NCBI RefSeq assembly: GCF_002077695.1
Contig: NZ_MWUE01000017.1
Span: forward strand, 220,910-284,909
Direction: 5' to 3'
From: Pantoea latae
GTDB taxonomy: Bacteria > Pseudomonadota > Gammaproteobacteria > Enterobacterales > Enterobacteriaceae
DNA length: 64,000 bases
Both the position numbers and the translations under genes were made by a program. The first letter of the stretch is position 1, and each line of letters starts with the position of its first letter. Positions 11,654-21,087 of the stretch are shown here, one piece after another. A model generated the notes under the pieces. It was not told where the DNA came from. It saw nothing but the letters and a program-made list of their open reading frames with translations, and searched no databases.

Positions 11654-12735
11654 CAGGCGACCTCCTGCGCGGGCAGCACGATAAGGTCCTCAGCGCGCCA
11701 GCTGAGCCAGCAGCGTTCACCGATGCGCGGCAGCCGCTGAAAGCGCGCTTCGGCCGGCTGAAGATGCAGCTGGCCGCCGCCGGGCAGATCGCAGACCAGC
11801 CGCAGCGTCGCGCCGGCAAAAAGCACCTCGCTCAGCACGGCTTCCGTCTGGTTAACGCCTGTCGGCGAGGGTGTGGCGGAGAACTGAATGCGCTCTGGCC
11901 GCAGGATCAGCAGCCTGGATCCTGGCGCAAACTCGGCCGCCGCCAGCCGCAGCGGCCGATCGGGCGCGCTAAAGTGGTGTTGCGCACGGTATTCTCCGTT
12001 TTCCGCCGTCACCTGAAACAGGTTCGCCTGACCGACAAACTCCGCCACAAAGCGATTTGCCGGCTGCCGATAGAGGACGGCGGGCGAACCGATCTGCTGC
12101 AGCTCACCCTGCCCTAAAATGCCGATGCGATCCGACAGGGTCAGCGCCTCTTCCTGGTCATGTGTCACCAGAATGGTGGTAATGCCGACGCGCTGCTGCA
12201 GCGCGCGCAGCTCTTCCTGCATCTCCTTACGCAGCCGCGCATCCAGATTGGAGAGCGGCTCATCCAGCAGCAGTACCTGCGGCTGGATCGCCAGCGCGCG
12301 GGCAATGGCCACGCGCTGCTGCTGGCCGCCGGAAAGCTGGTGCGGCATTCGCGCCGCCAACCCGTCGAGCCGCACCTGCTGCAAGGCTTCGCTGATGCGC
12401 CGCTGCTGCTCGTCGCGCGGCAGCTTGCGCACCTTTAGCCCGAATGCGACGTTCTCCCCGACGCTGAGATGGGGAAACAGCGCGTAGTTCTGAAACACCA
12501 TGCCGATATTGCGGCGGTAAGGCGGCAGCGCGGTCACCTCCTGGCCCGCCAGCGAAACGCGTCCGCTATCGGGCGCGATAAATCCGGCGACGATATTCAG
12601 CAGCGTGGTTTTACCGCAGCCGCTCGGCCCTAACAGCGAGAAGAACTCGCCCTGTTCGATACGGATGCTGACATTATTCAGCGCGCGATGGTTGTTAAAT
12701 CGTCGCGCCACGCCTTCTATCTCCACTACGCTCAT
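11653..12735 (-). CDS. ABC transporter ATP-binding protein, PotA-like
   Basis: A 360-residue ATPase with Walker A (GPSGCGKTT), signature LSGGQQQRVAIARAL, Walker B ([12 protein letters not shown]) and H-loop (LVTHDQEEALTLSD). A C-terminal TOBE domain follows (RPERIQFSATPSPTG region). It is the energy-coupling subunit for the two downstream permeases and the upstream binding protein. An ATGA overlap joins it to the binding-protein gene. Family assignment is firm; the substrate is not known. Confidence 0.87.
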   Translation of the reverse strand: MSVVEIEGVARRFNNHRALNNVSIRIEQGEFFSLLGPSGCGKTTLLNIVAGFIAPDSGRVSLAGQEVTALPPYRRNIGMVFQNYALFPHLSVGENVAFGLKVRKLPRDEQQRRISEALQQVRLDGLAARMPHQLSGGQQQRVAIARALAIQPQVLLLDEPLSNLDARLRKEMQEELRALQQRVGITTILVTHDQEEALTLSDRIGILGQGELQQIGSPAVLYRQPANRFVAEFVGQANLFQVTAENGEYRAQHHFSAPDRPLRLAAAEFAPGSRLLILRPERIQFSATPSPTGVNQTEAVLSEVLFAGATLRLVCDLPGGGQLHLQPAEARFQRLPRIGERCWLSWRAEDLIVLPAQEVA

Positions 12736-13808
12736 TTTGCGCCGCCCAGCGCCTGGCTCCAGCGCCGCGTCCAGTCCGCCAGCTGCGGCGTCGCGGCGCT
12801 ATAGTCGATCCAGATCAGTTTGCGATACGCCTCTTCGCCTACCTGCACCTGTTTCTTAAGATTATCGCTGTACTGCACGTCCTGGTTGGTCATGCCGTAT
12901 AACGATTTATCCGAGAAGGCTTTTTGCACCTCGGCGCTGGACATGGCGTTCACCACTTTATAGGCGTTGGCCAGATTAGGCGCGCCTTTAGGGATCACCC
13001 AGTTGGCCGCGCCGACGACCGCGCCATCTGAGGGATAGACGAAGTCGATTTTCATGCCCTGCTGTTTCAGGGCAAAGACGCGGCCGTCCCAGTAAGGCAC
13101 TACCCAGGCGTCGCCGCGCTCCAGCAGCGTCTGGATCGCGCCGGGACTGTCGGGAAACGCCACCGCGTTGTCGCGCAGATCCGCCAGCTTCGCGAACGCT
13201 TTGTCGACCGCTGCGGGCTGATTCAGCTCGCCGCCCAGCGCATGCACCAGCCCGGCGAAAAATTGCAGGCCCGCCGCATAGGTGGGCGAGGAGATGGCGA
13301 CGTGGCCTTTATATTCCGGCTTCCACAGGTCCAGCCAGCTTTTTGGCGGCGTTTTAACTAAGTCGCTGCGATAGGCCAGCCCGAGCTGACCCAGGCTAAA
13401 GGCGGCCGCGTAGGTCTGGTTGTCGTAGACAAAGCGCGACTGCACGCTGGGATAGAGGCGGCTGAGGTTGGGGATATCTTTGGCGTCCAGCGGCTGCAGC
13501 AGGCCTGCCGCCTGAGCGCGCTGCACCGTATCAGGCTGAAAAACCACGATGTCATAGGGCGAGCGACGGCCTTTGGCGGCGCGCAGTTTGGCAAACCACT
13601 CCGCATCCGCGCCGGGCACGACCGTTAATTTAAGGTGGTTCTCTTTGGCGAACTGCTCCAGACCGGAGGCGCGAATGTTTTTTTCCCAGTCGCCGCCGTA
13701 AACACCGACCACCACGGCATCCGTCGCGTCAGCCGCCACGGCGGCAGAGGTGAATAACAGGCCCGCCAGCGCGGCGAGCAGAACATTTTTATTATCATTT
13801 TTACGCAT
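12732..13808 (-). CDS. periplasmic substrate-binding protein of a PotD-like ABC importer
   Basis: A 358-residue extracellular solute-binding protein. The signal peptide MRKNDNKNVLLAALAGLLFT..AAVA is followed by ADATDAVVVGVYGGDWEKNI, a typical bacterial extracellular solute-binding family (spermidine/putrescine, opine, Fe3+ class) start. Conserved features include DIVVFQPDTVQRAQAAGLLQ, PPKSWLDLWKPEYKGHVAIS and WVIPKGAPNLANAYKVVNAM. An ATG two codons earlier (13814) sits directly on the AGGAG, so 13808, six bases past it, is preferred. The start overlaps the end of the hydantoinase B gene, tying import to intracellular turnover. Confidence 0.86.
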   Translation of the reverse strand: MRKNDNKNVLLAALAGLLFTSAAVAADATDAVVVGVYGGDWEKNIRASGLEQFAKENHLKLTVVPGADAEWFAKLRAAKGRRSPYDIVVFQPDTVQRAQAAGLLQPLDAKDIPNLSRLYPSVQSRFVYDNQTYAAAFSLGQLGLAYRSDLVKTPPKSWLDLWKPEYKGHVAISSPTYAAGLQFFAGLVHALGGELNQPAAVDKAFAKLADLRDNAVAFPDSPGAIQTLLERGDAWVVPYWDGRVFALKQQGMKIDFVYPSDGAVVGAANWVIPKGAPNLANAYKVVNAMSSAEVQKAFSDKSLYGMTNQDVQYSDNLKKQVQVGEEAYRKLIWIDYSAATPQLADWTRRWSQALGGAK

Positions 13809-15813
13809 GGCCATCTCCTGGCGTTGAGGATGTTAACTGCATTTCCAGCGCGCGCAGCGCGACGGCAAAACGGTGCCGCGCAGGCGCGATGTCTGAACAG
13901 GTGTCACGTGGGAAGGTCGCGGGCAAGAGCGCCAGCGCCGGCTGAAAGACGGCGTTCCGGGCGCGCAGCCGCTCAGGCGCGCTCAGGGGATAGAGCAGCT
14001 GATTGAGCCGCGTCAGCGCGCGGGCGTCGAAGACCGCCTGCCAGTTTTCCCGCGCGACGCCCAGAGCGGACAGCCTCTGACGCGGCGCCTGACGCCGCGC
14101 CGCGGTCGCCGCCCGGTCAATGCCGTCAGCGCCGATAACGACGCCATACTGCTGCGCAGCCATATCGACAGTGATGAGCTGGTTGTCGACGTCCCGTTTC
14201 ACGGCGTCGGGATCGCGGCAGAAGGGATCGCCCCAGCCTCCGCCGCCCGGCGTCTGCAGCAGCACTTCATCGCCCGCGCTAACGGCAAGCAGGTCGATCT
14301 TGCCCAGCAGGCGTTCGCTCTCTTTTCCTGGATTAAGCGTCATGACGCTGGGGGCGGCGGCGCCTCCGCCTTTCACCCCCCACGGCTGGAACAGCATGCG
14401 CTCCATGCCGCGCGCCAGCAGCGTGGTGTCATCCTGTAAAATGCGGATATGGATCTGCTGACCCATTCCGCCGCGCCATTCGCCGGCACCCGCAGAACCG
14501 GGACGCAGCGCATACTGCAGGATCTCGATATGGGTTTCCGCCTCGACCATCTCCACCGGGTTGTTCGCCAGATTGGAGATACTGTTGTCGCGGCCGTCGA
14601 TGCCGTCCCGGCCATAGCGCGCGCCGCCGCCGCCCACCATCGGCTCGATAACCTGTACGTTCTGCTCTTTGCCGTCGCGCGCCGTCTCCGCCACCACGAA
14701 GGGAATAATGGTGCCGCCGCTGGCCGCGGGCATCACCTCCGGCAGCGCCTGCCCCAGCAGGCCGTTAAGCAGGTCGTTCACCCGCACCGCCGTCGCATGA
14801 CGGACGCCGACGGCCGCGGGATAGCGAGGATTGACCAGCGATCCCGCTGGCGCGTAAAGGCTCACCGGCTCCAGCAAACCGGCGTTAAGCGGCACGCTCT
14901 TATCCAGCGTGCAGACCAGCGCCAGAATACGCAGCGTCAGCCAGGCATGAGGCTCGCCGTGGCTCGGAATATTGATGGCCGCCGCCACCTGCGCGTCGCT
15001 GCCGCTAAAGTCGAGATGCACCGTGCCGTCGCGAAAGGTGGCGTTCAGCGCCAGCCGCACCGGCAGACCGCTGCCTGCAGCGTCATCCAGGTAATCCTCG
15101 AACGCGTAAACCCCGTCCGGTATGCGGCGCAGCACCTGACGCGCGCGCGTCGCCGAGTAGGCCTGGAGATCCTGCTGGGCCTGGATAATCTGCTGGCGGC
15201 CATGCTGCGCGGCAATGCGCGTCAGCCGGGCGCGTCCGGTTTGCAGCGCGGCGAGCATCGCCTGAATATCGCCGGCGATGGCCTCCGGCGTGCGGCTGTT
15301 AGCCGTCAGGATAGCCATTACGTCGTGGTTCAGCGCGCCGGCGCGCACCAGCTTCACCGGCGGGATCTGCAAGCCTTCCTGAAAGATATCGCTGTTGGTG
15401 GGCGAAATGCTGCTCGGCACGCGGCCGCCGACGTCTGAGGCGTGCAGGAACGCCCAGCCCCAGGCCACCAGCTCGCCGTCGACGAACCAGGGAGCCAGCA
15501 CCTGAAGATCCGGCAGGTGGGTCGCCAGCCCGCGCGAGCGCCAGGGATCGTTGGTGAGGATCACATCGCCAGGCTCGATATCCGCCACCGCGTCAATAGC
15601 GGCGAGCGCGTTCAGCCCGACAAAACCCGATACGCCGATGCCTTTGGGATAGGCGAAAAAGCGTCCCTCGCGGTCCGCTACCGCGCAGCAAAAATCAGCG
15701 GTTTCTTTCACATAGAGCGTGCGCCCGGTGCGCTGGAGAATGTGGCACATCTCTTCCGTCAGCGCGGTGAGTTTCTGATTGAGGATCTCAAGCGTGATGG
15801 CGTCCAGTTTCAT
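13801..15813 (-). CDS. hydantoinase B / oxoprolinase family protein
   Basis: A 670-residue HyuB-type subunit. These proteins, with HyuA partners, carry out ATP-dependent ring opening of hydantoins, 5-oxoproline or related lactams in the cytoplasm; acetone and acetophenone carboxylases are relatives. Hallmarks are LDAITLEILNQKLTALTEEM at the start, ILTNDPWRSRGLATHLPDL, VHLDFSGSDAQVAAAINIPS and GGGGARYGRDGIDGRDNS. The family core ends with LQTPGGGGWGDPF near residue 530. About 130 further residues (DPDAVKRDVDNQL onward) exceed many family members. It overlaps hyuA by ATGA. Exact substrate unknown. Confidence 0.88.
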   Translation of the reverse strand: MKLDAITLEILNQKLTALTEEMCHILQRTGRTLYVKETADFCCAVADREGRFFAYPKGIGVSGFVGLNALAAIDAVADIEPGDVILTNDPWRSRGLATHLPDLQVLAPWFVDGELVAWGWAFLHASDVGGRVPSSISPTNSDIFQEGLQIPPVKLVRAGALNHDVMAILTANSRTPEAIAGDIQAMLAALQTGRARLTRIAAQHGRQQIIQAQQDLQAYSATRARQVLRRIPDGVYAFEDYLDDAAGSGLPVRLALNATFRDGTVHLDFSGSDAQVAAAINIPSHGEPHAWLTLRILALVCTLDKSVPLNAGLLEPVSLYAPAGSLVNPRYPAAVGVRHATAVRVNDLLNGLLGQALPEVMPAASGGTIIPFVVAETARDGKEQNVQVIEPMVGGGGARYGRDGIDGRDNSISNLANNPVEMVEAETHIEILQYALRPGSAGAGEWRGGMGQQIHIRILQDDTTLLARGMERMLFQPWGVKGGGAAAPSVMTLNPGKESERLLGKIDLLAVSAGDEVLLQTPGGGGWGDPFCRDPDAVKRDVDNQLITVDMAAQQYGVVIGADGIDRAATAARRQAPRQRLSALGVARENWQAVFDARALTRLNQLLYPLSAPERLRARNAVFQPALALLPATFPRDTCSDIAPARHRFAVALRALEMQLTSSTPGDGHA

Positions 15814-17879
15814 GGTGCGACCTCCTGCTGACGTGTAATCAGTAGGTTGCCGGCCGCATCGAGCTGGGCCGACCAGCCCGGCAGGATCAGCGTGGTCGTA
15901 TCCTCCTGCTCCACCACGGCGGGTCCCGGCACCAGGCTGTCGAACGGGATCTGATGACGCTGCCAGATACGCGCCTCGACCCAGCTATCGCGCAGATAGA
16001 GCGCGCGGGTCACGGGCGCATCTGGCGCCGGGTGCGGCTGATACGCTTTTTCCGCTGCGCGCGGCAGCGGCGCGATGAGCGCGAGACGCAGGGTAGTCAG
16101 CTCCACCGGCGCGTCGGCGCTGGCGAAGCCGTAGCGCTGCTGGTGCAGCTGCTGAAAACGCTGCACTATCGCCGCCAGCGTCACCTCTTCCGGCGGGCCG
16201 AGATCGACGGTCAGCTCATAGGCCTGTCCGCTATAGCGCATATCCGCCTCGACAGTGAAGCAGGCATCGCGGCTCAGCGCGCGCGCCTGCTGCTGGAACC
16301 ACGCTGTTGCCTGTTCGCGCAGCGCGCTGACGCTTTCGCTGATGCTGACGAAAGTAGTTTGGTTAATGTGAAGACGCAGACTACGCACAAAATCGCGCCG
16401 GATATCGGCGGCAATTGCGCCTTGCGCGCAGAACGTCCCCGGGCGCAGCGGCACCAGAATGCGGTTAATTCCCGCCTCTTCGGCGAAAAAGTTAGCGTGC
16501 GTCGGCCCCGCGCCGCCGAACGGGATCAGCGTTAGCTGGTCGGCGACAAGACCGCGCTGCGCCAGCGCGGTGTTTAGCGCCGTCGCCATCTGTGCGGTGG
16601 CGACGGCGATCGCGCCGCTGGCGACGCGCTCAGCGCTGTAGCGCGCATCCTCTCCCAGCTGCGCGCCGAGTCGGTCGAGCGCGCGGCGCGCGGCGGGCAG
16701 ACTGAGGGGGATGGCGCCGGCCAGCGTGGCGTCTGCGGGTAAAATACCGCTCAGCAGATAACAGTCGGTGAGCGTGGGTGCATCGCCGCCGCGCAGGTAG
16801 GCGACGGGTCCAGGCTCGGCGCCCGCGCTTTCCGGTCCGACTTTCAAAATGCCGTACTCATCCACGCGAACGATCGAACCTCCGCCCGCGCCGATGGCGG
16901 AGACACCGACAACCGGCAATATCAGCGGCAGGCCACCAATGTCGGTGCGGTTCACCCGCTCGACTTCGCCTTCCGCCGAGAGTGAGATATCGCTACTGGT
17001 GCCGCCCATGTCGAAAGAGACAAATCCGCAGCCGTTGGCAAGCTGCGCCGCGGCGATGGCGCCTGACGCCGGACCTGAAAGCAGCGTATCCACCGGCCGC
17101 TGCTGCGCCGACGCCAGCGGCAGCACGCCGCCGTTAGAGGCGGTGATCAGCAGCGGCGCGTCGATCGCCCGTTGCGCCAGCAGCGCATGCAGGCGGGTAA
17201 AGTAGCGCTGCATCAGCGGCTGAATACAGGCGTTGAGGACGGCCACCAGCGTGCGTTCATATTCGCGGATTTCCGGCCAGAGCTGCGCGGAGGAGATGAC
17301 CGGCAGCCCGTCAAGCTGCTGGCCGATTAGCGTCGCCAGCTCGCTTTCGCGCTGTGGGTTGGCATAGCCGTTGAGCGTCACCAGCGCTACCGCGCTGACC
17401 TTAAGCTCAGCTATTTGCTCCGCCAGCTGCGCCAGGTCTGCCCCTGTCGGCCACTGGGTGACCGCGCCTGTCGGGCTGAAACGCGCCGGGATCTCAAGCA
17501 CGCGCTGACGCGGCAAAAACGGCGGCTCGCGATCGGCGTGAAAATCAAAAGAGGATGGCATACGCGCGCGCGCAATCTCCAGCACGTCGCGAAAGCCGCG
17601 CGTGATCACCAGCGCAATGGCGGCCCCGCGCCGCTGGATAATGGCGTTTAGCCCCAGCGTCGTGCCGTGCAGCACCAGCGAGAGCGCGCTGGCAGGCAGC
17701 TGGCTCTTGAGCAATATCGCCTGTAGCCCTTCGCTGACCGCTAAGGCCGGGTCGGCCGGCGTGCTGGGCTGTTTATGAAAAAAGCGCTGCTGGCGTTGCG
17801 GATCGTAAAGGACAAAATCTGTAAAAGTGCCGCCGACATCCACGCCGACTGTTGCGCCGGCTGCGGGAGTGTTATCCAC
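15810..17879 (-). CDS. hydantoinase A / oxoprolinase family protein
   Basis: A 689-residue ATP-binding HyuA-type subunit. The N-terminal actin-like phosphate loop VGVDVGGTFTDFVLYDPQ, the VLHGTTLGLNAIIQRRGAAI segment, and the second nucleotide-binding region FVSFDMGGTSSDISL are clear. The C-terminal domain shows ADMRYSGQAYELTV. The start codon is GTG at 17879, seven bases after AGGAG. It is the first gene of the six-gene operon that includes hyuB and the PotDABC-like importer, and lies divergent from an M20 peptidase gene. Together these suggest import and stepwise hydrolysis of an amidated or cyclised amino-acid compound; this role is inferred from context. Confidence 0.88.
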   Translation of the reverse strand: MDNTPAAGATVGVDVGGTFTDFVLYDPQRQQRFFHKQPSTPADPALAVSEGLQAILLKSQLPASALSLVLHGTTLGLNAIIQRRGAAIALVITRGFRDVLEIARARMPSSFDFHADREPPFLPRQRVLEIPARFSPTGAVTQWPTGADLAQLAEQIAELKVSAVALVTLNGYANPQRESELATLIGQQLDGLPVISSAQLWPEIREYERTLVAVLNACIQPLMQRYFTRLHALLAQRAIDAPLLITASNGGVLPLASAQQRPVDTLLSGPASGAIAAAQLANGCGFVSFDMGGTSSDISLSAEGEVERVNRTDIGGLPLILPVVGVSAIGAGGGSIVRVDEYGILKVGPESAGAEPGPVAYLRGGDAPTLTDCYLLSGILPADATLAGAIPLSLPAARRALDRLGAQLGEDARYSAERVASGAIAVATAQMATALNTALAQRGLVADQLTLIPFGGAGPTHANFFAEEAGINRILVPLRPGTFCAQGAIAADIRRDFVRSLRLHINQTTFVSISESVSALREQATAWFQQQARALSRDACFTVEADMRYSGQAYELTVDLGPPEEVTLAAIVQRFQQLHQQRYGFASADAPVELTTLRLALIAPLPRAAEKAYQPHPAPDAPVTRALYLRDSWVEARIWQRHQIPFDSLVPGPAVVEQEDTTTLILPGWSAQLDAAGNLLITRQQEVAP

Positions 17880-18101
17880 CGTTTTTCTCCTGCACTGCTG
17901 ATTAGTCAGGTTATTTGTCGCCTGTGTAAGCGGCTAATCTCCTTTGCTTTAGGCGTCAACACGACTAACAAAAATGACTAAGCTTTGCTGGATATCGCAA
18001 GAAGGCGCGGCTGTGCCCGTTACTGACTATGCTTCCCTTAAATCCAGCTAAGCGGTTTGGGCGGGATGTTTTATGGTGGGCACAAAAAAGAGGAGAGATT
18101 G
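17880..18101. promoter_or_regulatory. divergent promoter region between hyuA and the M20 peptidase gene
   Basis: The 222-base gap holds the ribosome-binding sites of both genes (AGGAGAAAAACG before hyuA, AGAGGAGAG before the peptidase gene) and must carry both promoters. No clear operator or terminator is recognised, and no dedicated regulator gene lies next to it. Confidence 0.45.
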
Positions 18102-19580
18102 ATGACCGCCACGCTTACCGCGCAGGAGCAAACGCTGCTGCCTCTTATCCAGCAGTGGATTGAACGCCACCGTGAGGCGCTGATTGCTGACCTCGCCGGC
18201 TGGATCGCCTTTCCCGGCATCAGCCGCGCCGACCAGGCTCTTCCGGGCGCTCCGTTCGGCGCCGAGTGCGCCGAACTATTGCGGCACGTGCTCGCGCAGG
18301 CGCAACAGGCAGGCTTTGCCACCGAAAATCATGATGGCTACGCCGGATCGGTGATCTATGGCAAGCATCCGCGCGATATCGGCCTGATTAACCATCTGGA
18401 TGTGGTGCCCGCAGGCGATAACTGGACCTTTCCGCCGTTTCAGCTTTCACGGCATGGCGACTTTGTTATCGGACGCGGCGTAGCGGATAACAAGGGACCG
18501 GGGGTGATGAACCTTTACCTGCTGAAGCTGATCCGCGACCTCAACATTCCGCTACACCATAACCTGCGTATCGTTTACGGGCTGGCGGAAGAGACCACCA
18601 TGGAGGATATGAAGTGGTACAGACAGCACGCGCCGCTGCCTGAATATTCTCTCGTCACCGACGGCATGTTCCCGGTGAACAACGCGCAAAAAGGCCAGCT
18701 TACTTTTACGCTGCGCGTGCCGAATGCTGGCGTGCTGGCGAAGATCCGCGCAGGCGTCGCCAGCAACAGCGTGCCGGCGTTCGCAGACGTGGCCATTGAC
18801 GGCGTCAACACCGATAAGGTGCAGGAGAAGCTGGCGTTATTGCAGGGTGTCGGCGCCTCTTATGTGACGTTGTCACATGAGCAGGGTTCGTATCGACTCA
18901 CCGCGCGCGGCAATGGCGGCCACGCCGCCTTTCCTGATGGCACGCTCAATGCGGCGCGCGTGCTGCTGGCTGGTTTGCTGGAGCTGGAACTGCTTAACGC
19001 GCGTGAGCGGCAGCTGGCGAATTTTCTCTTTGAGTGGTTCACGTCACCCTATGGCGAGAATGCCGGACTGGGACTGGAGGATACGCAGTCAGGCAGACTG
19101 ACGCTCAACGCAGGCGTCTGGCACAGCAGCGAGCCTGATACCCTGACGATTAACTGTGATATTCGCTATCCGGTGTCGTGGCGCGGCGAGCACATCGTCG
19201 AGATTATCGAGCAACAGCTGGCAAACAGCGGTATTCAGTTAGAGGCGGGCTGGCGCGATGTTGCGCCTTTCTATCTGCCGGAAGATCATCCGGTTATTTC
19301 GCTGCTGCAGCAGACCTGGAACGATCTGACCGGACGTGACGATCGACCCTATGCCATGGGCGGCGTAACGCACTCTAAAGTGCTGCCCAACGCCATTACC
19401 TTCGGCCCTGGCTATGTGCGAACGTCAGAAAATACGCCAGATTTTTTGCCTGACGGCCACGGTTTTCCGCACGGCGCGGATGAGACGATCCATCTGCCCT
19501 CGCTGCTGGAAGCGCTGCCGAAGTATGTGATTGGCTTGATGCGGCTCGACGCCTGGCTGCTGGAGAGAAATAAGGGCTGA
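18102..19580 (+). CDS. M20-family metallopeptidase (PepV/Sapep-like dipeptidase or deacylase)
   Basis: A 492-residue zinc- or manganese-dependent hydrolase. Metal ligands and catalytic residues are visible in order: the GLINHLDVVPAGDNW motif (His, with catalytic Asp two residues on), GRGVADNKGPGVMNLYL (bridging Asp), LAEETTMEDMKWY (catalytic Glu pair) and MGGVTHSKVLPNAITFGPG near the end. The size and GRGVADNKGP motif point to the PepV/Sapep type more than ArgE/DapE. The start at 18102 has AGAGGAGAG just upstream. It is divergent from the hydantoinase operon and may finish hydrolysis of its products; this link is inferred. Confidence 0.85.
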   Translation: MTATLTAQEQTLLPLIQQWIERHREALIADLAGWIAFPGISRADQALPGAPFGAECAELLRHVLAQAQQAGFATENHDGYAGSVIYGKHPRDIGLINHLDVVPAGDNWTFPPFQLSRHGDFVIGRGVADNKGPGVMNLYLLKLIRDLNIPLHHNLRIVYGLAEETTMEDMKWYRQHAPLPEYSLVTDGMFPVNNAQKGQLTFTLRVPNAGVLAKIRAGVASNSVPAFADVAIDGVNTDKVQEKLALLQGVGASYVTLSHEQGSYRLTARGNGGHAAFPDGTLNAARVLLAGLLELELLNARERQLANFLFEWFTSPYGENAGLGLEDTQSGRLTLNAGVWHSSEPDTLTINCDIRYPVSWRGEHIVEIIEQQLANSGIQLEAGWRDVAPFYLPEDHPVISLLQQTWNDLTGRDDRPYAMGGVTHSKVLPNAITFGPGYVRTSENTPDFLPDGHGFPHGADETIHLPSLLEALPKYVIGLMRLDAWLLERNKG

Positions 19581-19605
19581 CCACATCGCGTGGCCAGCCT
19601 GAAGG

Positions 19606-20691
19606 CTATTTCTGCGCCTGATCTTTGCGTTCGTCGAGCGTCTGACGATACTCATCGAGGAAGGGTTGTTCAGCGGGATCGATTCGGTCCATACCGCTGG
19701 TAAAGCGGTGCCAGTAGGGATAGCGCGGCGCCGGGCGGGACACCTGCTCGATACGCTGACGCTGCTCATCGCTAAGCGTCAGCTCGAAGGCGCTCAGGTT
19801 TTCGCGCAGATGCGTTTCGCTGCGGTTGCCGACGATCAGCGCGCTGACGCCCGGACGCGCTGCCAGCCAGGCCAGGCAGACCTGCGCGATAGAGGCGTTA
19901 ATCTCCTTGCCGACCTGCTCCAGCACCTCGATAACGTTATAGGCGTGCTCCATATCGTGCACGTAGGGCTCCGGCCAGCCGCTGCCCTGGCGGGTGGATT
20001 GCGGCGCTTTGCCGTTACGGCTCACCGCGCCGGTCAGCAGACCCTCGCCCAGCGGGCCCCAAATCAGCGTGCCAATCTGCTGATCGATAGACATCGGCAG
20101 CAGCTCGAACTCCGCCTCGCGCGATTCCGGCGTGTAGTAGATTTGCTGGCTGACCGGCTTGAGCAGATGCTGCTCGCTGGCGCAGCCCAGGGTCTTCATC
20201 ATCTGCCAGGCGGTGTAGTTGGAGGTGCCGAAGTAGCGGATTTTGCCGCTTTTCACCAGATCTTCCAGCGCGCGCAGCGTCTCTTCCACCGAGGTGACGC
20301 CATCCCAGTTGTGGATTTGATAAAGGTCGATATGGTCGGTTTTCAGACGGCGCAGGCTCGCTTCACACGCCTTGATAAGATGAAACCGGCTGGCGCCGCT
20401 TTCGTTCGGGCCATCGCCCAGCGGGCTGCGCGCTTTGCTGGCTAGAATGACACTGTCACGTTTGTCGCCAAGCGCGTTGCCGACCACCTCTTCCGCGCCG
20501 CCCATCGAGTAGAGATCGGCGGTATCGATCATATTGACGCCGTGATCGAGCGCGATATCGATAAAGCGCCGCGCTTCGTCTGCGTTAACGTTGCCGGTTT
20601 TTTCAAAGCCCGCTTTGCCGCCGAACGGCACGGTGCCCAGCACGAATTGTGAGACCATCAGGCCTGAGTGACCCAGTTTCCGGTATTGCAT
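19606..20691 (-). CDS. aldo/keto reductase
   Basis: A 361-residue NADPH-dependent oxidoreductase of the AKR superfamily (YajO/YdhF-like TIM-barrel type). It starts MQYRKLGHSGLMVSQFVLGT. The catalytic region NMIDTADLYSMGGAEEVVG supplies Asp and Tyr, VILASKARSP supplies Lys, and HIDLYQIHNWDG supplies His. The cofactor-binding part around ALIVGNRSETHLRENL is intact. It is convergent with the M20 peptidase gene with only 25 bases between stops, and transcribed alone. Substrate unknown. Confidence 0.88.
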   Translation of the reverse strand: MQYRKLGHSGLMVSQFVLGTVPFGGKAGFEKTGNVNADEARRFIDIALDHGVNMIDTADLYSMGGAEEVVGNALGDKRDSVILASKARSPLGDGPNESGASRFHLIKACEASLRRLKTDHIDLYQIHNWDGVTSVEETLRALEDLVKSGKIRYFGTSNYTAWQMMKTLGCASEQHLLKPVSQQIYYTPESREAEFELLPMSIDQQIGTLIWGPLGEGLLTGAVSRNGKAPQSTRQGSGWPEPYVHDMEHAYNVIEVLEQVGKEINASIAQVCLAWLAARPGVSALIVGNRSETHLRENLSAFELTLSDEQRQRIEQVSRPAPRYPYWHRFTSGMDRIDPAEQPFLDEYRQTLDERKDQAQK

Positions 20692-21087
20692 TTACTTCTC
20701 TCCTTTACAGCTTAAAAAGGCGATCGTAGTCGCAATGGGTTGTAGTGGTGTTACGGATGCTCAGGGGGAAAAGCGTAGGAGAGGAATGAGAGAGGTGCAA
20801 ATTATGTAAAGTCCTGACAGATGCTACATTTTCTCTCGAAAAATTTACGCTTGTTTATATTTGAATCTGGTTACTGTTGCTCGTGGTGATAATTTCATCT
20901 CGCCTTTTATCTGCAAACCTAATAAACATAGCGCCGCGCACAGTCACGATGCGAATTGCCACATTATGGGGCATTATTTTTGCCATTGCTTATATCTTCT
21001 CTTGCAAAACGGTAATGTCTCCCTCTTCATCAACATGGCATGGTAAATGCTTAAACCAGTGACATGCGTTTAAGGCGGAGTGCGATG
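20692..21087. other. AT-rich intergenic region before the MFS gene
   Basis: A 396-base non-coding gap, clearly richer in A+T than the flanking catabolic genes. It must carry the promoters of the divergent aldo/keto reductase and MFS transporter genes. Short ORFs here (for example 20861-21046) lack coding features. No operator recognised. Confidence 0.4.

Noticed and set aside
14449..15438. 329-codon plus-strand frame opposite the hydantoinase B gene
   Set aside because: Antisense shadow of a clear HyuB gene in a GC-rich region, with no start signal or domain.
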